The notes below the pieces were generated by a model. That model searched no databases and was not told the origin of the DNA. It saw only the letters and a program-made list of their open reading frames with translations. From CAYTLW01 sp964438735 (lineage in GTDB: Bacteria > Myxococcota_A > UBA9042), in assembly GCA_964438735.1 (NCBI GenBank), contig CAYTLW010000156.1:1-15924 (forward strand): a DNA stretch of 15,924 nt. Reading direction: 5' to 3'. This document shows, one piece after another, positions 1 to 6,259 of this stretch (position 1 is the first letter of the stretch; the number at the start of each line of letters is the position of its first letter). The position numbers and the translations under genes were made by a program.

Positions 1-150
1 CGACCATCCTGGACGAACCGTCTCAAAGCGGCACATGGCTTGGACGCCAAACTGGCGAAATACTTCGGGACCGTCGAATTAGGAGCAACGGAGACAGCCG
101 CGCGACCAGAGTCGTCCTCAGCTACTCAGGCCTTGGTGCGATCGCCCTGA
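1..150 (+). CDS. Possible 3' end of an unrecognised gene (partial)
   Basis: Reading from base 1 in frame 1 gives 49 residues ending at TGA 148-150, with a plausible composition (for example LDAKLAKYFGTVELGATETA). The upstream part lies outside the window. I do not recognise a family and cannot exclude that this is non-coding. Bases 151-268 hold no gene that I can support. Confidence 0.25.
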   Translation, partial: RPSWTNRLKAAHGLDAKLAKYFGTVELGATETAARPESSSATQALVRSP

Positions 151-268
151 CAGCAACCGCCCGGACGATGCCAGCCCGCCGGGGCTTGCGGCCATGGTGG
201 GTGGGGCACGGAATGTCGGGCCCTCAGGGGCCCCATCGCGCGTCCTGCTTTGGTGCTATGCTTGCATC

Positions 269-685
269 ATGACCGCGCTGCCGCCGACATCCGATGCCCT
301 CCTCCTGGACGACGAACGCCCTTACTTCCTGTGGTGGACCAGCCTGACCGTGGCCGGCCTGCGCGAGCAGTTGGCAAGTCCCGATCGGGCCACCCGCGCC
401 TACTACCTGGGCGCCCTTTTGCGCGAGGCCAACAGTCGCGACGTATGGTTGTTCACCACGCCTGCGGTGATCCGCGAGCACTGGCCGGATCTGCTGCGTC
501 ATCTCGGCCGCGCCCGGCCGATGTGGGCCTGGCTCATGGGCATGGCGCCGGCGCAATGGCCCCCGGCAGAGGCACGCCGTGGCCAGCGCACCGAACAGGT
601 GAGCTTCGCGGCGCCCTGCCGGCGGCGGGCTGCCAATCGTCGTGCTGCGCGACTCGGGCCCATTCGTCCGGGCCCGTGCCGGTAG
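269..685 (+). CDS. Conserved small protein of AbiEii-type nucleotidyltransferase loci, C terminus probably aberrant
   Basis: Residues 1 to about 97 (starting MTALPPTSDALLLDDERPYF, then WWTSLTVAGLREQL, YYLGALLREANSRDVWLFTT and LGRARPMWAWLMG) resemble a conserved small protein that I associate with the gene just upstream of AbiEii/AbiGii-family nucleotidyltransferases, where it may act as the partner or antitoxin. This recognition is from memory. The ATG at 269 is preferred to the in-frame ATG at 194 because conservation begins there. No Shine-Dalgarno is visible, and a TGCTATGCT extended -10-like sequence at 253-261 ends only seven bases before the start, so translation may be leaderless. The last 30 or so residues (after WPPAEARRGQRT) are arginine-rich and not family-like; the frame probably runs into the deleted start of the next gene. 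Confidence 0.5.
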   Translation: MTALPPTSDALLLDDERPYFLWWTSLTVAGLREQLASPDRATRAYYLGALLREANSRDVWLFTTPAVIREHWPDLLRHLGRARPMWAWLMGMAPAQWPPAEARRGQRTEQVSFAAPCRRRAANRRAARLGPIRPGPCR

Positions 686-880
686 CGGCCCGACCGCGAT
701 CGACCTCGACCTGGTGCACGATTCCATCGGGGCCATCGACAGAGATGCCCCGGTCATCGAGGGAATCGTGGTCGAATCCCTGGTCGACCTGCGGGCAGCC
801 AAACTGACCTGCCTGTTGTCGCGCTCCGAGCCACGCGACCTGGTCGACCTGATGTTCCTCGACCGCGCCGGCTACCCACC
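603..880 (+). pseudogene. Remnant of an AbiEii/AbiGii-type nucleotidyltransferase toxin gene
   Basis: The frame open from 603 encodes a middle-to-late segment typical of AbiEii nucleotidyltransferases: LPIVVLRDSGPFVRA, then AIDLDLVHDS, then VVESLVDLRAAKLTCLLSRS and EPRDLVDLMFLDRAGY. The family normally has about 90 further N-terminal residues carrying the GGxALA and DxD catalytic motifs; these are absent, and the upstream gene leads straight into this fragment. The C terminus is also lost: similarity stops at 880, exactly where the 100-bp relic of the element's left end begins. The gene therefore has an internal deletion and a 3' junction and should be inactive. The family assignment is from recognition of the motifs, not from a search. 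Confidence 0.6.
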
Positions 881-980
881 GAGATGTTCACGGGTTGCTG
901 GGTGCGCAGATCTTGTGGGCCTTGTCCAGCTTGGGTTTTCGGGCTGGTCTGTGGCCACGGAGTTGGCCACGGAGGCGCGG
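881..980 (+). repeat. Relic copy of the integrated element's left-end/promoter region
   Basis: By direct alignment this stretch matches 2199-2298 with 8 differences in 100 bases and no gaps. In the second copy the sequence starts 36 bp inside the left attachment repeat and runs up to the ribosome-binding site of the first element gene (start 2300). Both copies carry two TGGCCACG motifs 12 bp apart. Here the repeat is joined directly to a truncated AbiEii-like gene, and no tRNA fragment precedes it, so it looks like a remnant of an earlier related element rather than a working end. Confidence 0.8.
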
Positions 981-1029
981 TGGCCAGCCTGAAGTAGCGG
1001 TTGGGCGCCGGCCCATCAACGTGCGTCGT

Positions 1030-1377
1030 TCAATCGCCCTCGAGTTGAGAGACGATGGCGTCATGGCCAAGGCGCAGGGCGGGCAAGTCTTGGACGGCGA
1101 CCTGCCACACGATGTCGAAGTCGACGGACATGTACTCGTGCACGATTCGATGACGCATGCCGACGATCTCGTTCCACGGAAGGGCGGGACAGGCCGCGCG
1201 GCCCGCCGGCGAGACCTTCCGGGCGGCCTCGCCGATCATCTGGACCGTGTGGGTGACCGCCAAGCGGAGCTGCAACTGCTGGCACCACTGTGCCTCCTCC
1301 ACGCCGTCGACAAAATCGGCAACCTGGAGGCAGAAGTCGCGCATGTGCCGCAGGTAGGCCAGGTCATGCGGCTGCAT
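1030..1377 (-). CDS. hepT: HepT-type HEPN toxin (DUF86)
   Basis: This 115-aa protein is a HEPN-domain ribonuclease toxin of the MntA-HepT type II/VII toxin-antitoxin family, acting on RNA in the cytoplasm. The motif RHRIVHEY (Rx4HxY, the HEPN active-site signature) is intact at residues 75-82. In studied members the tyrosine of this motif is AMPylated by MntA, which silences the toxin. ATG at 1377 is chosen; a TTG at 1380 would add one residue. The start lies inside the end of mntA (14-nt overlap), so the two are translationally coupled, with the antitoxin first. The gene ends 50 bp from the element relic at 881-980. All expected motifs are present, so it is probably functional. Confidence 0.85.
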   Translation of the reverse strand: MQPHDLAYLRHMRDFCLQVADFVDGVEEAQWCQQLQLRLAVTHTVQMIGEAARKVSPAGRAACPALPWNEIVGMRHRIVHEYMSVDFDIVWQVAVQDLPALRLGHDAIVSQLEGD

Positions 1378-1663
1378 CAAATGCCACCTCGGCGGAGTCC
1401 ATGACCTCCTGTCGGAAGTACGGACTCAAGAAGCCTGGCGTCACCAGGTCGACCCGGCGCCCCGCCAGAAGCGAGGACAGCTCGTCCTGCATGCGTATCA
1501 AGGCCAGACCAGGCGTGTGGCCGGGTTCAAACTCCACGAGCACGTCCACGTCGCTGCCCTCGCCAAAATCCGCCCGCAGGACCGAGCCAAAGAACGACAG
1601 CTTGCGAATATGATTCCGGCGGCAGAAGCCGGCCAGCGCTCGTTTGTCCACCGACAGTTGCAT
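1364..1663 (-). CDS. mntA: MntA-type minimal nucleotidyltransferase antitoxin
   Basis: The gene encodes 99 aa with the minimal nucleotidyltransferase signature GS-x10-DxD: G26, S27, then D38 and D40 (GSVLRADFGEGSDVDVLVEF), followed by RRVDLVTPGFLSPYF. Known MntA antitoxins transfer AMP to the HEPN toxin's active-site tyrosine. The start ATG at 1663 is preferred over an upstream in-frame start at 1816 because GGAGG lies 7 nt before it and family similarity starts there. It is the first gene of a two-gene operon with hepT and overlaps it by 14 nt. A good sigma70-like promoter sits at 1707-1735, about 40 nt upstream. Confidence 0.87.
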   Translation of the reverse strand: MQLSVDKRALAGFCRRNHIRKLSFFGSVLRADFGEGSDVDVLVEFEPGHTPGLALIRMQDELSSLLAGRRVDLVTPGFLSPYFRQEVMDSAEVAFDAAA

Positions 1664-1706
1664 CGTCCCGCCTCCGGTCGGCGAATGTGGAGCGTCATCG
1701 CCGAGC

Positions 1707-1735
1707 ATCATAAGAACGCAGCGCGTCAATGCCAA
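1707..1735 (-). promoter_or_regulatory. Candidate sigma70 promoter of mntA-hepT
   Basis: On the minus strand a TTGGCA -35 (1730-1735) is followed after exactly 17 bp by a TATGAT -10 (1707-1712). The predicted transcript would start near 1700, about 37 nt before the mntA ATG and upstream of its GGAGG. This is seen in the sequence only. Confidence 0.6.
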
Positions 1736-2068
1736 GCGAAGCCGAGGTGCCAGCAGCGCCGATCGGTGTTCCCCGACAGCGAGGCTGCCCGCGCGACTCT
1801 GAAATGCCGTCCACACTCGCAGCCGGGATCAGCGCACGCGTCCTCACAAGCCAACCCGGCGCTCGGTCACGTTGGCGGCCACTGGCCCCAGTGTTGTCGT
1901 CAGCCGCGCCGCGACGGCGTGTGGTGGCGCCCCGCTGATCAGCCGATGACCTGCGGCTCCCGTACAAGCCGCAGGCCGGCGACCGTGGCGGACGTGTTTG
2001 CGGGCCGGGGTAGAGCAGGTACGAGGCGACAAGCTGGAGAACCTGTCGCGGTGGCGGTGACGGTGCCC
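1736..2068. other. Stretch without a supportable gene
   Basis: No open frame here has family-like composition, a convincing ribosome-binding site or recognisable motifs. It lies between the mntA promoter and the hairpin next to the left attachment repeat. It may be chromosomal spacer downstream of the original tRNA gene or debris of an earlier insertion. Confidence 0.5.
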
Positions 2069-2110
2069 AAAACGACCACCGCCGACCCGGCTCATCTGCC
2101 GGATCGGCGG
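2069..2110 (-). terminator. Hairpin terminator beyond the left tRNA fragment
   Basis: On the minus strand a 13-bp stem (2098-2110 with 2079-2091, one G-U wobble, 6-nt loop) is followed a few bases later by TTTT (2069-2072). It lies just past the tRNA 3' fragment, where the terminator of the original tRNA-fMet gene would be expected before the element integrated. Confidence 0.5.
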
Positions 2111-2114
2111 CCTG

Positions 2115-2163
2115 TCTGCGGTTGCGGGGGAGGGATTTGAACCCCCGACCTTCGGGTTATGAG
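2115..2163 (-). repeat. Left attachment-site repeat (duplicated tRNA-fMet 3' half)
   Basis: This 49-bp block is identical to 15876-15924. It contains the minus-strand tRNA from C32 of the anticodon loop to discriminator base A73 (2122-2163) plus seven bases of 3' flank. Beyond 2163 the sequence does not continue as a tRNA anticodon stem or D arm, so this is an orphan 3' fragment of the kind left by integration into a tRNA gene. Confidence 0.9.
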
Positions 2164-2269
2164 GATGCCCGGAGTTCCTTGGTGATTGTGGTGGGTTAGA
2201 GATGTTCACGGGTTGGAGGGTGCACCGATCTTGTGGGCCTTGTCCAGCTTGGGTTTTCGTGCTGGTCTG

Positions 2270-2289
2270 TGGCCACGAATTTGGCCACG
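2270..2289. promoter_or_regulatory. Pair of TGGCCACG motifs, candidate integrase arm sites (left end)
   Basis: TGGCCACG occurs at 2270-2277 and 2282-2289. The same pair with 12-bp periodicity occurs in the relic (952-959, 964-971), and with 10-bp periodicity at the right end (15813-15820, 15823-15830). Short repeated motifs near both ends of a tyrosine-recombinase element are the usual layout of arm-type binding sites. They also lie just upstream of the first gene, so an operator role is an alternative. Confidence 0.45.
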
Positions 2290-2299
2290 GAGGTGCGGG

Positions 2300-3349
2300 A
2301 TGGCAGCCACCAAAGAGAAACGCAGCAAGGGCAAGGCCGAAAAGAAGAAGCCACCTGAGCCCAAGGTGCCACTGGCCATCCCGGACGACCTGAACCGCAA
2401 GCGGGTGCTTGGCGCCATTCGGACCCTGGTCGGCGCCGTGGGGGCGCTGGAGCAGGTGCGGAGCCGACAGGCTGAGGGAGGCCACTGTGCTGCGCCGCTG
2501 GCATCCAACAAGGACAAGGCGCAGCTGGCTCGCCTCGTCCGAGTGGTCAAGGACATCGAGCTGCTGGCCAGGCAGCAGCGAGAGGAGGCGGAGCGGGTGC
2601 TGCAGCGGCAGCTGCGCGAGGAGGTCGTCGAGGCGTTCCACAAGCACCGTCCCGAGCTTGTTGGCCGTGCTGACCCACCCGACATCCCTCCTGGCGTGAT
2701 GATGGACTGGGCCTTCATCCCCCCGTCGGACGCCACGACCGAGGTGAAGGTCCGGCACCGACTGCAGCAGGCTTGGGCGCAATACCAGTTCTTCACTCGC
2801 ACCGAGCCTTCCGAGCTACCAAAGGAGCTGCTCGACCACCTCTCCTCCGAGACGTACCTCAAAGACAAGCGGCACAGGCACTTCAAGGCGGCGGCGACCA
2901 CCGCGACCGTCCTGATGCTTCGGCCCAACCAGAGAGAGAAGTGGTTTGCCAACGACCTGGACTGCAAGGACGCCGCGGTCGGCAGATGGCTCGGCCAGAT
3001 TGCGCGCGACGGCCACTACCCAAGGCTCGAGGACGGCCCGGTTTCAGGTGAACTCGGCTACTTCTTCGGCGCCTGCTGGCCGGTGGAAGAGCAGGTGTCT
3101 GCCGTCGCTTCGGAGGCGTTTGGCCACATTGTCTCGCCACCCGTTCAGTGCGCGGATGCGGGCGAGCAGTTGCCGCCGCCCGAAGTCCACGGTGATGAGT
3201 TCGACGGCGTCATCGTCCAGCGGGTGCCCAGCCTCGAAGGCAAGACCCTGAACGAGATCTTCGAACAGCTCGATCTGCCGCCGGATGCCCGCGCGATGGC
3301 GACCGGCTTCGCAGCCCTGATGCCCGACGACGACAAGAAGCACGACTGA
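2300..3349 (+). CDS. Unrecognised 349-aa protein, lysine-rich N terminus and predicted coiled coil
   Basis: I do not recognise a family. The ATG at 2300 is chosen because GGAGG lies 6 nt upstream at 2289-2293, whereas an upstream in-frame start (2186) would read through the 100-bp end repeat. The N terminus is strongly basic (MAATKEKRSKGKAEKKK). Residues about 75-125 form a charged helical region (ARLVRVVKDIELLARQQREE, AERVLQRQLREEVVEAFHKH) likely to be a coiled coil. A middle segment with KDKRHRHFKAAA and LRPNQREKWF and an acidic tail (PDDDKKHD) follow. No signal peptide or membrane segment is seen. It is the first gene inside the left attachment repeat and is followed after 66 bp by an HNH endonuclease on the same strand, so the two are probably one cargo unit. 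A DNA-binding or defence role is possible but not shown. Confidence 0.75.
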   Translation: MAATKEKRSKGKAEKKKPPEPKVPLAIPDDLNRKRVLGAIRTLVGAVGALEQVRSRQAEGGHCAAPLASNKDKAQLARLVRVVKDIELLARQQREEAERVLQRQLREEVVEAFHKHRPELVGRADPPDIPPGVMMDWAFIPPSDATTEVKVRHRLQQAWAQYQFFTRTEPSELPKELLDHLSSETYLKDKRHRHFKAAATTATVLMLRPNQREKWFANDLDCKDAAVGRWLGQIARDGHYPRLEDGPVSGELGYFFGACWPVEEQVSAVASEAFGHIVSPPVQCADAGEQLPPPEVHGDEFDGVIVQRVPSLEGKTLNEIFEQLDLPPDARAMATGFAALMPDDDKKHD

Positions 3350-3415
3350 GCGCGCGGCGCCATGGTGCGGCTGTGGGCCCCGCGACGATCCGCCAAGACA
3401 ACCGGAGGCAGTACG

Positions 3416-3940
3416 GTGGCAATCCGACGCGAGACGCTTGGTGAAGCCTTGTTCTACGAGTACGCCCGCATCATCGCTGACGCCCGCTTCGACCCGGAAG
3501 ACCGGTTGCCAGATCACGCAGGTGACGCCGACTACTGGTCGTTCTTGATCAGCCGCTACCGGCGGCTTTGTCGCGGCAGGTTGGGTCGCTCTTCTCTTCA
3601 GAGGGAGAGTCGCCGTGCTGCGGAGGCAAGCGACCGATGCGCCTACTGTGGCGCCACTGGCGACCTGCAGTGGGACCACCTCGTCCCGCTGGCCAAGGGG
3701 GGACCCGACGACTTCAACAACCTCGTGCGAGCCTGCGCCCACTGCAACGCCAGTAAGGGAGCGCGGTCAGTCACGATTTGGGCGACCGAAAACGAGGTCC
3801 ACCTGCCGCGCTGGGTGCGCGCTCGGCACCTCAAGCTGCTGCTCGACGCCGCCGAAGCTGCAGAGCGCATGGACGAGCCCGTCAACTCCACAGCCAGGGC
3901 GACCTTCGAGGCCGCGCTCTTCCCTGGGCCGAAGGGCTGA
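3416..3940 (+). CDS. HNH endonuclease family protein
   Basis: This 174-aa protein has a C-terminal HNH nuclease domain with a structural zinc site: C75-x2-C78, then QWDHLVPLAKGGPDDFNNLV with the DH pair (D87, H88) and N101/N102, then C107-x2-C110 and NASKGAR. The first 70 residues are helical and basic and would be the specificity or partner region. GTG at 3416 is preferred because GGAGG (3404-3408) sits 7 nt upstream; an in-frame ATG at 3362 has no ribosome-binding site. Such HNH proteins occur in homing, phage packaging, restriction and defence contexts. Pairing with an uncharacterised coiled-coil protein at an element end suggests accessory cargo, but the target is unknown. Confidence 0.85.
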   Translation: MAIRRETLGEALFYEYARIIADARFDPEDRLPDHAGDADYWSFLISRYRRLCRGRLGRSSLQRESRRAAEASDRCAYCGATGDLQWDHLVPLAKGGPDDFNNLVRACAHCNASKGARSVTIWATENEVHLPRWVRARHLKLLLDAAEAAERMDEPVNSTARATFEAALFPGPKG

Positions 3941-4151
3941 CGACAGACCTGGCGGCCACGGAACAGACGCCCGGTCGCGCATTCCCAAGGCTGGAGTCAG
4001 ATGGCGCCGGCCCGCCCGACCTCGCCGAACGAGCCGAACCACCACCACTCTTCGCCCGAGCCAAGCCCGGCCAGGGCCAACGACGCTGGTCATCGAACCT
4101 TGAGCACCGGGGCCGCGTGCGTGCAGACAACCCGTCGGGCACCTCGATGAG
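3941..4151. other. Intergenic stretch between the HNH gene and the DGR template repeat
   Basis: I see no supportable gene. The + strand HNH gene ends here, and the minus-strand transcript carrying RT and TR would run into this region. No clear intrinsic terminator with a T tract was found for either strand. Confidence 0.4.
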
Positions 4152-4276
4152 CTGGCGCAGCGGAACCCCAGGTCGTCGTCGTCGTCGTCCGGGTCGTCGT
4201 CGTTGCGATTGCCCGAGCGCAGGTCGTCAGCGGTGTTGTCCCAGCTGCCACCACGATTGACGCGGTTGGAGGCGCT
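4152..4276 (-). ncRNA. DGR template repeat (TR)
   Basis: These 125 bp align without gaps to 6494-6618, the 3' end of the target lipoprotein gene. The first 21 bases (4152-4172) are identical to the VR and would be the IMH-like end. Read in the target's frame on the minus strand the TR gives NRVNRGGSW, then DNTADDLRSGNRNDDDP, six Asp codons and LGFRC, the layout of FGE-type DGR templates. It lies 54 bp downstream of the RT stop on the same strand, so it would be transcribed with or just after RT. Unlike the usual AAC-rich template it is dominated by twelve GAC codons. Twenty positions differ from VR: 14 at template A, 6 at template G, none at C or T. Confidence 0.92.
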
Positions 4277-4330
4277 GTGGCCGTTGGCCCGAGGCCAAGG
4301 GTAGCGCCATCGCAGCGCTGCGCCAGGAAT

Positions 4331-5350
4331 CTACCGAGCAAGCGCCCGCGACAGGATGTCGCGCCGCAACGCCAACGTGTCGGCGTGAACCAGGTGCCCG
4401 GCCGCGCTCGCCATCCGTCCGACCTCGGCGGCCTCGGCCAGCGGGCTGATGGCGGCCCGATGCAACGAGGCCCGCAGCCGCCGGCCATAGCGACGCCGGC
4501 CGTATCGATCAACCCGCACCGTGCCTGGGAAGACTCGAAACCCCAGCCACGGCATGCCCTCGGTCACCGGCGCCACCACCGTGGCCTTGCGCTTGAGGGT
4601 CAGCTGCAAGAGGTCTCTGCAGATCTTGCCCGCGACCTGCGCAACCTCCCACAGCGTCGCCTTGTCGTCGGCAAAGACCAGCACGTCGTCCATGTAGCGC
4701 AGCACCCGAGGTGCGCCCACCAGCGCCACCAGCGCGTGGTCGAGCGGGTCGAGGTAGACGTTGGCCCAGAATTGGCTGGTCAGGTTGCCGATCGGGATGC
4801 CGCGCCTGGCACCCGCCGGAACCTGCGGCACGGCGGCGTGGGCCAGGACGACTCGGCAGAGCCAATGAACGCCATCGTCGGCGTTGCGCTCCTCGAGCAG
4901 CCCGAGCAGGACGGCATGGTCGACGTGGTCGAAGTAGCGATTCACGTCCAGGCGGAGGTAGAAGCGGTGCTGGCGAGACAACACCGCCGCGCGCCGCACA
5001 GCAGCGTGTACGCCGCGCCCCTTGCGGCAGGCGTAGCTCTGGTCGATGAAGTGCGGCTCCCACAGCGGCTCGATGGCGGCCACCAGGGCGTGGTGGACGA
5101 CTCGGTCCGGAAAGGCCGCTTCCGAGACCACGCGGCGCTTCTTGTTGGTCAGGGTGAAGTAGCGGTAGGGCGCCGGTCGCCAGGTGCGCGCCGCAAGCGC
5201 TGCCGACAACCGCAGCAGATTGGCCTCCAGGTCGCGGTAGAAGGCCGGCTCGCCGCCCTTGCCGCGCTTGGCCCTGCGGGCGCGGCGAAACGCCCGCAAC
5301 AAGGGCTGAAACCCGTGGATGTCGGCGAAGTTGGGGGCCGTGTCATTCAC
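4331..5350 (-). CDS. DGR-type reverse transcriptase
   Basis: This 339-aa protein is the reverse transcriptase that copies the TR RNA into mutagenised cDNA for transfer into VR. Visible motifs are LRLDVNRYFDHVDH (catalytic D135), GIPIGNLTSQFWANVYL with the IGxxxSQ sequence typical of DGR RTs (187-193; most other RTs have QG at this point), and the catalytic YMDD at 219-222 followed by VLVFADD. WLGFRVFP follows as the later RT7-like block. No maturase or endonuclease domain follows, as is normal for DGR RTs. The GTG start at 5350 overlaps the avd stop (GTGA), implying translational coupling; the frame is open further upstream, but that part is a shadow of avd. TR lies just downstream. All catalytic residues are present. 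Confidence 0.93.
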   Translation of the reverse strand: MNDTAPNFADIHGFQPLLRAFRRARRAKRGKGGEPAFYRDLEANLLRLSAALAARTWRPAPYRYFTLTNKKRRVVSEAAFPDRVVHHALVAAIEPLWEPHFIDQSYACRKGRGVHAAVRRAAVLSRQHRFYLRLDVNRYFDHVDHAVLLGLLEERNADDGVHWLCRVVLAHAAVPQVPAGARRGIPIGNLTSQFWANVYLDPLDHALVALVGAPRVLRYMDDVLVFADDKATLWEVAQVAGKICRDLLQLTLKRKATVVAPVTEGMPWLGFRVFPGTVRVDRYGRRRYGRRLRASLHRAAISPLAEAAEVGRMASAAGHLVHADTLALRRDILSRALAR

Positions 5351-5745
5351 GGCGCGGGCGCCCGCTCCTCGGCCGACGGAGCCGCTCCCTGTTGCTGCTG
5401 CCGCAGCCAGCCGCCCACCTGCCGGCCCGCCAGTGCAATGGCCGTGCTGGCGTGCTCGTACTGGCCGTGCGAGAGCATCTGCAACTCGTGGCACAGCCGG
5501 ATGAGCACCTGCAGCCGGTTCAGGCCGTCGCTGGCGCTGCGCAGCGCGGGTCGTGCGTCCGTCGACCAGGAGGCCGAGGTGATGTCCTCCAGCACGGCCA
5601 ATGTCACGGTCTCGACCCGCACGGTCAGGCTATGGCGCAGGCGCTTGGGGAACCTCGCCGTCCGCTCCAGCAGCCACTTCGTCAGGTCCATCCACGACTC
5701 GAAGAGCGCCACCCCGCTCGGCCCTGCCTTGCGACGCTTCACCAT
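5347..5745 (-). CDS. avd: DGR accessory variability determinant (Avd-like four-helix bundle)
   Basis: This 132-aa, mostly helical, positively charged protein has the look of the Avd/S23-type four-helix bundle: ESWMDLTKWLLERTARFPKR, then LRHSLTVRVETVTLAVLEDI, then ALRSASDGLNRLQVLIRLCH and ELQMLSHGQYEHASTAIALA. In studied DGRs Avd forms a pentamer that binds RT and TR RNA and is needed for mutagenic cDNA synthesis. It sits directly upstream of RT and overlaps its GTG start. Its 5' end overlaps the HRDC gene by 116 nt, unusually long; a later internal start (Met19) is possible but would remove part of helix 1. The C terminus is Gln/Pro/Ala-rich. Confidence 0.85.
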   Translation of the reverse strand: MVKRRKAGPSGVALFESWMDLTKWLLERTARFPKRLRHSLTVRVETVTLAVLEDITSASWSTDARPALRSASDGLNRLQVLIRLCHELQMLSHGQYEHASTAIALAGRQVGGWLRQQQQGAAPSAEERAPAP

Positions 5746-6259
5746 GGATCACCTCCAACATCGCCTTGCCGTGCCGTTTCACCCGTTTGGCACCGATGCC
5801 CTTCACCTCGGCCAGCGCCGCCAGTGTCCGAGGCCGACGCCGCGCCAGCTCCAGCGCCTGCGCGTTGGTCAGGATCACGTAGTGCGGGATGCCCAGCCGG
5901 TGCGCCTGCTCGTGCCGCCAGCTGCGCAGCCGCTCGTAGCAGGCGCGCTGCGCCTCGTCGAGCTCAGCGAGCAGGGTTGCGAACGCGGCGCGCTCGCCTT
6001 CGGCTCGCGCCTCACGCACCGCCTTGCGACCGTCGGCCGGCGCGTCCCGGTCGCCGCTGCGCTCCGCGCGCCGCTCCGCCGCGCCCTGCAGCAGCCGCGT
6101 GTCAAGGAAGATGGTCCAACACGGCCGGCCGTCGTGGACGAAGAACTGCGGCTGCGCGGCCAGCACCTCGCGCTGCGCGAGGTAGCCGCGCAGGGGGCGA
6201 TCGTCGAACAGCCCAGTTTGACGATCCATATGCAGGGTCAGCACTCGCAGTTCACGCAT
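5630..6259 (-). CDS. DGR-associated HRDC-domain protein
   Basis: This 209-aa protein has an HRDC domain at about residues 105-172 (YERLRSWRHEQAHRLGIPHY, then VILTNAQALELARRRPRTLA and VKGIGAKRVKRHGKAMLEVI). HRDC is a small helical nucleic-acid-binding domain found at the ends of RecQ and RNase D. Stand-alone HRDC proteins are a known accessory of DGRs. The N-terminal 55 residues (LRVLTLHMDRQTGLFDDRPL, then LAQREVLAAQPQFFVHDGRP) are a conserved block of this group, joined by an Arg/Ala-rich helical linker. It is the first gene of the HRDC-avd-RT-TR unit, starting 230 bp after the target gene stop. The last 38 or so residues are encoded in the overlap with avd and may be of low importance. Its exact step in retrohoming is not established. 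Confidence 0.85.
   Translation of the reverse strand: MRELRVLTLHMDRQTGLFDDRPLRGYLAQREVLAAQPQFFVHDGRPCWTIFLDTRLLQGAAERRAERSGDRDAPADGRKAVREARAEGERAAFATLLAELDEAQRACYERLRSWRHEQAHRLGIPHYVILTNAQALELARRRPRTLAALAEVKGIGAKRVKRHGKAMLEVIHGEASQGRAERGGALRVVDGPDEVAAGADGEVPQAPAP

Noticed and set aside
383..424. Consideration that the target's FGE domain is a true formylglycine-generating enzyme
   Set aside because: (Numbers are residues of the protein at 6490-7764.) The C-terminal block that would hold the catalytic cysteines is the variable repeat, and the usual cysteine pair arrangement is absent; a binding-scaffold role fits better.
2186..2299. Upstream in-frame start at 2186 for the first element gene
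   Set aside because: It would translate the 100-bp end repeat that also occurs outside a gene at 881-980, and lacks a ribosome-binding site; ATG 2300 has GGAGG at the right distance.
4173..4203. GTC/GAC trinucleotide tract considered as a plain microsatellite
   Set aside because: It lies wholly inside the TR, in frame with the target's variable codons, and aligns gap-free to VR, so it is functional template sequence.
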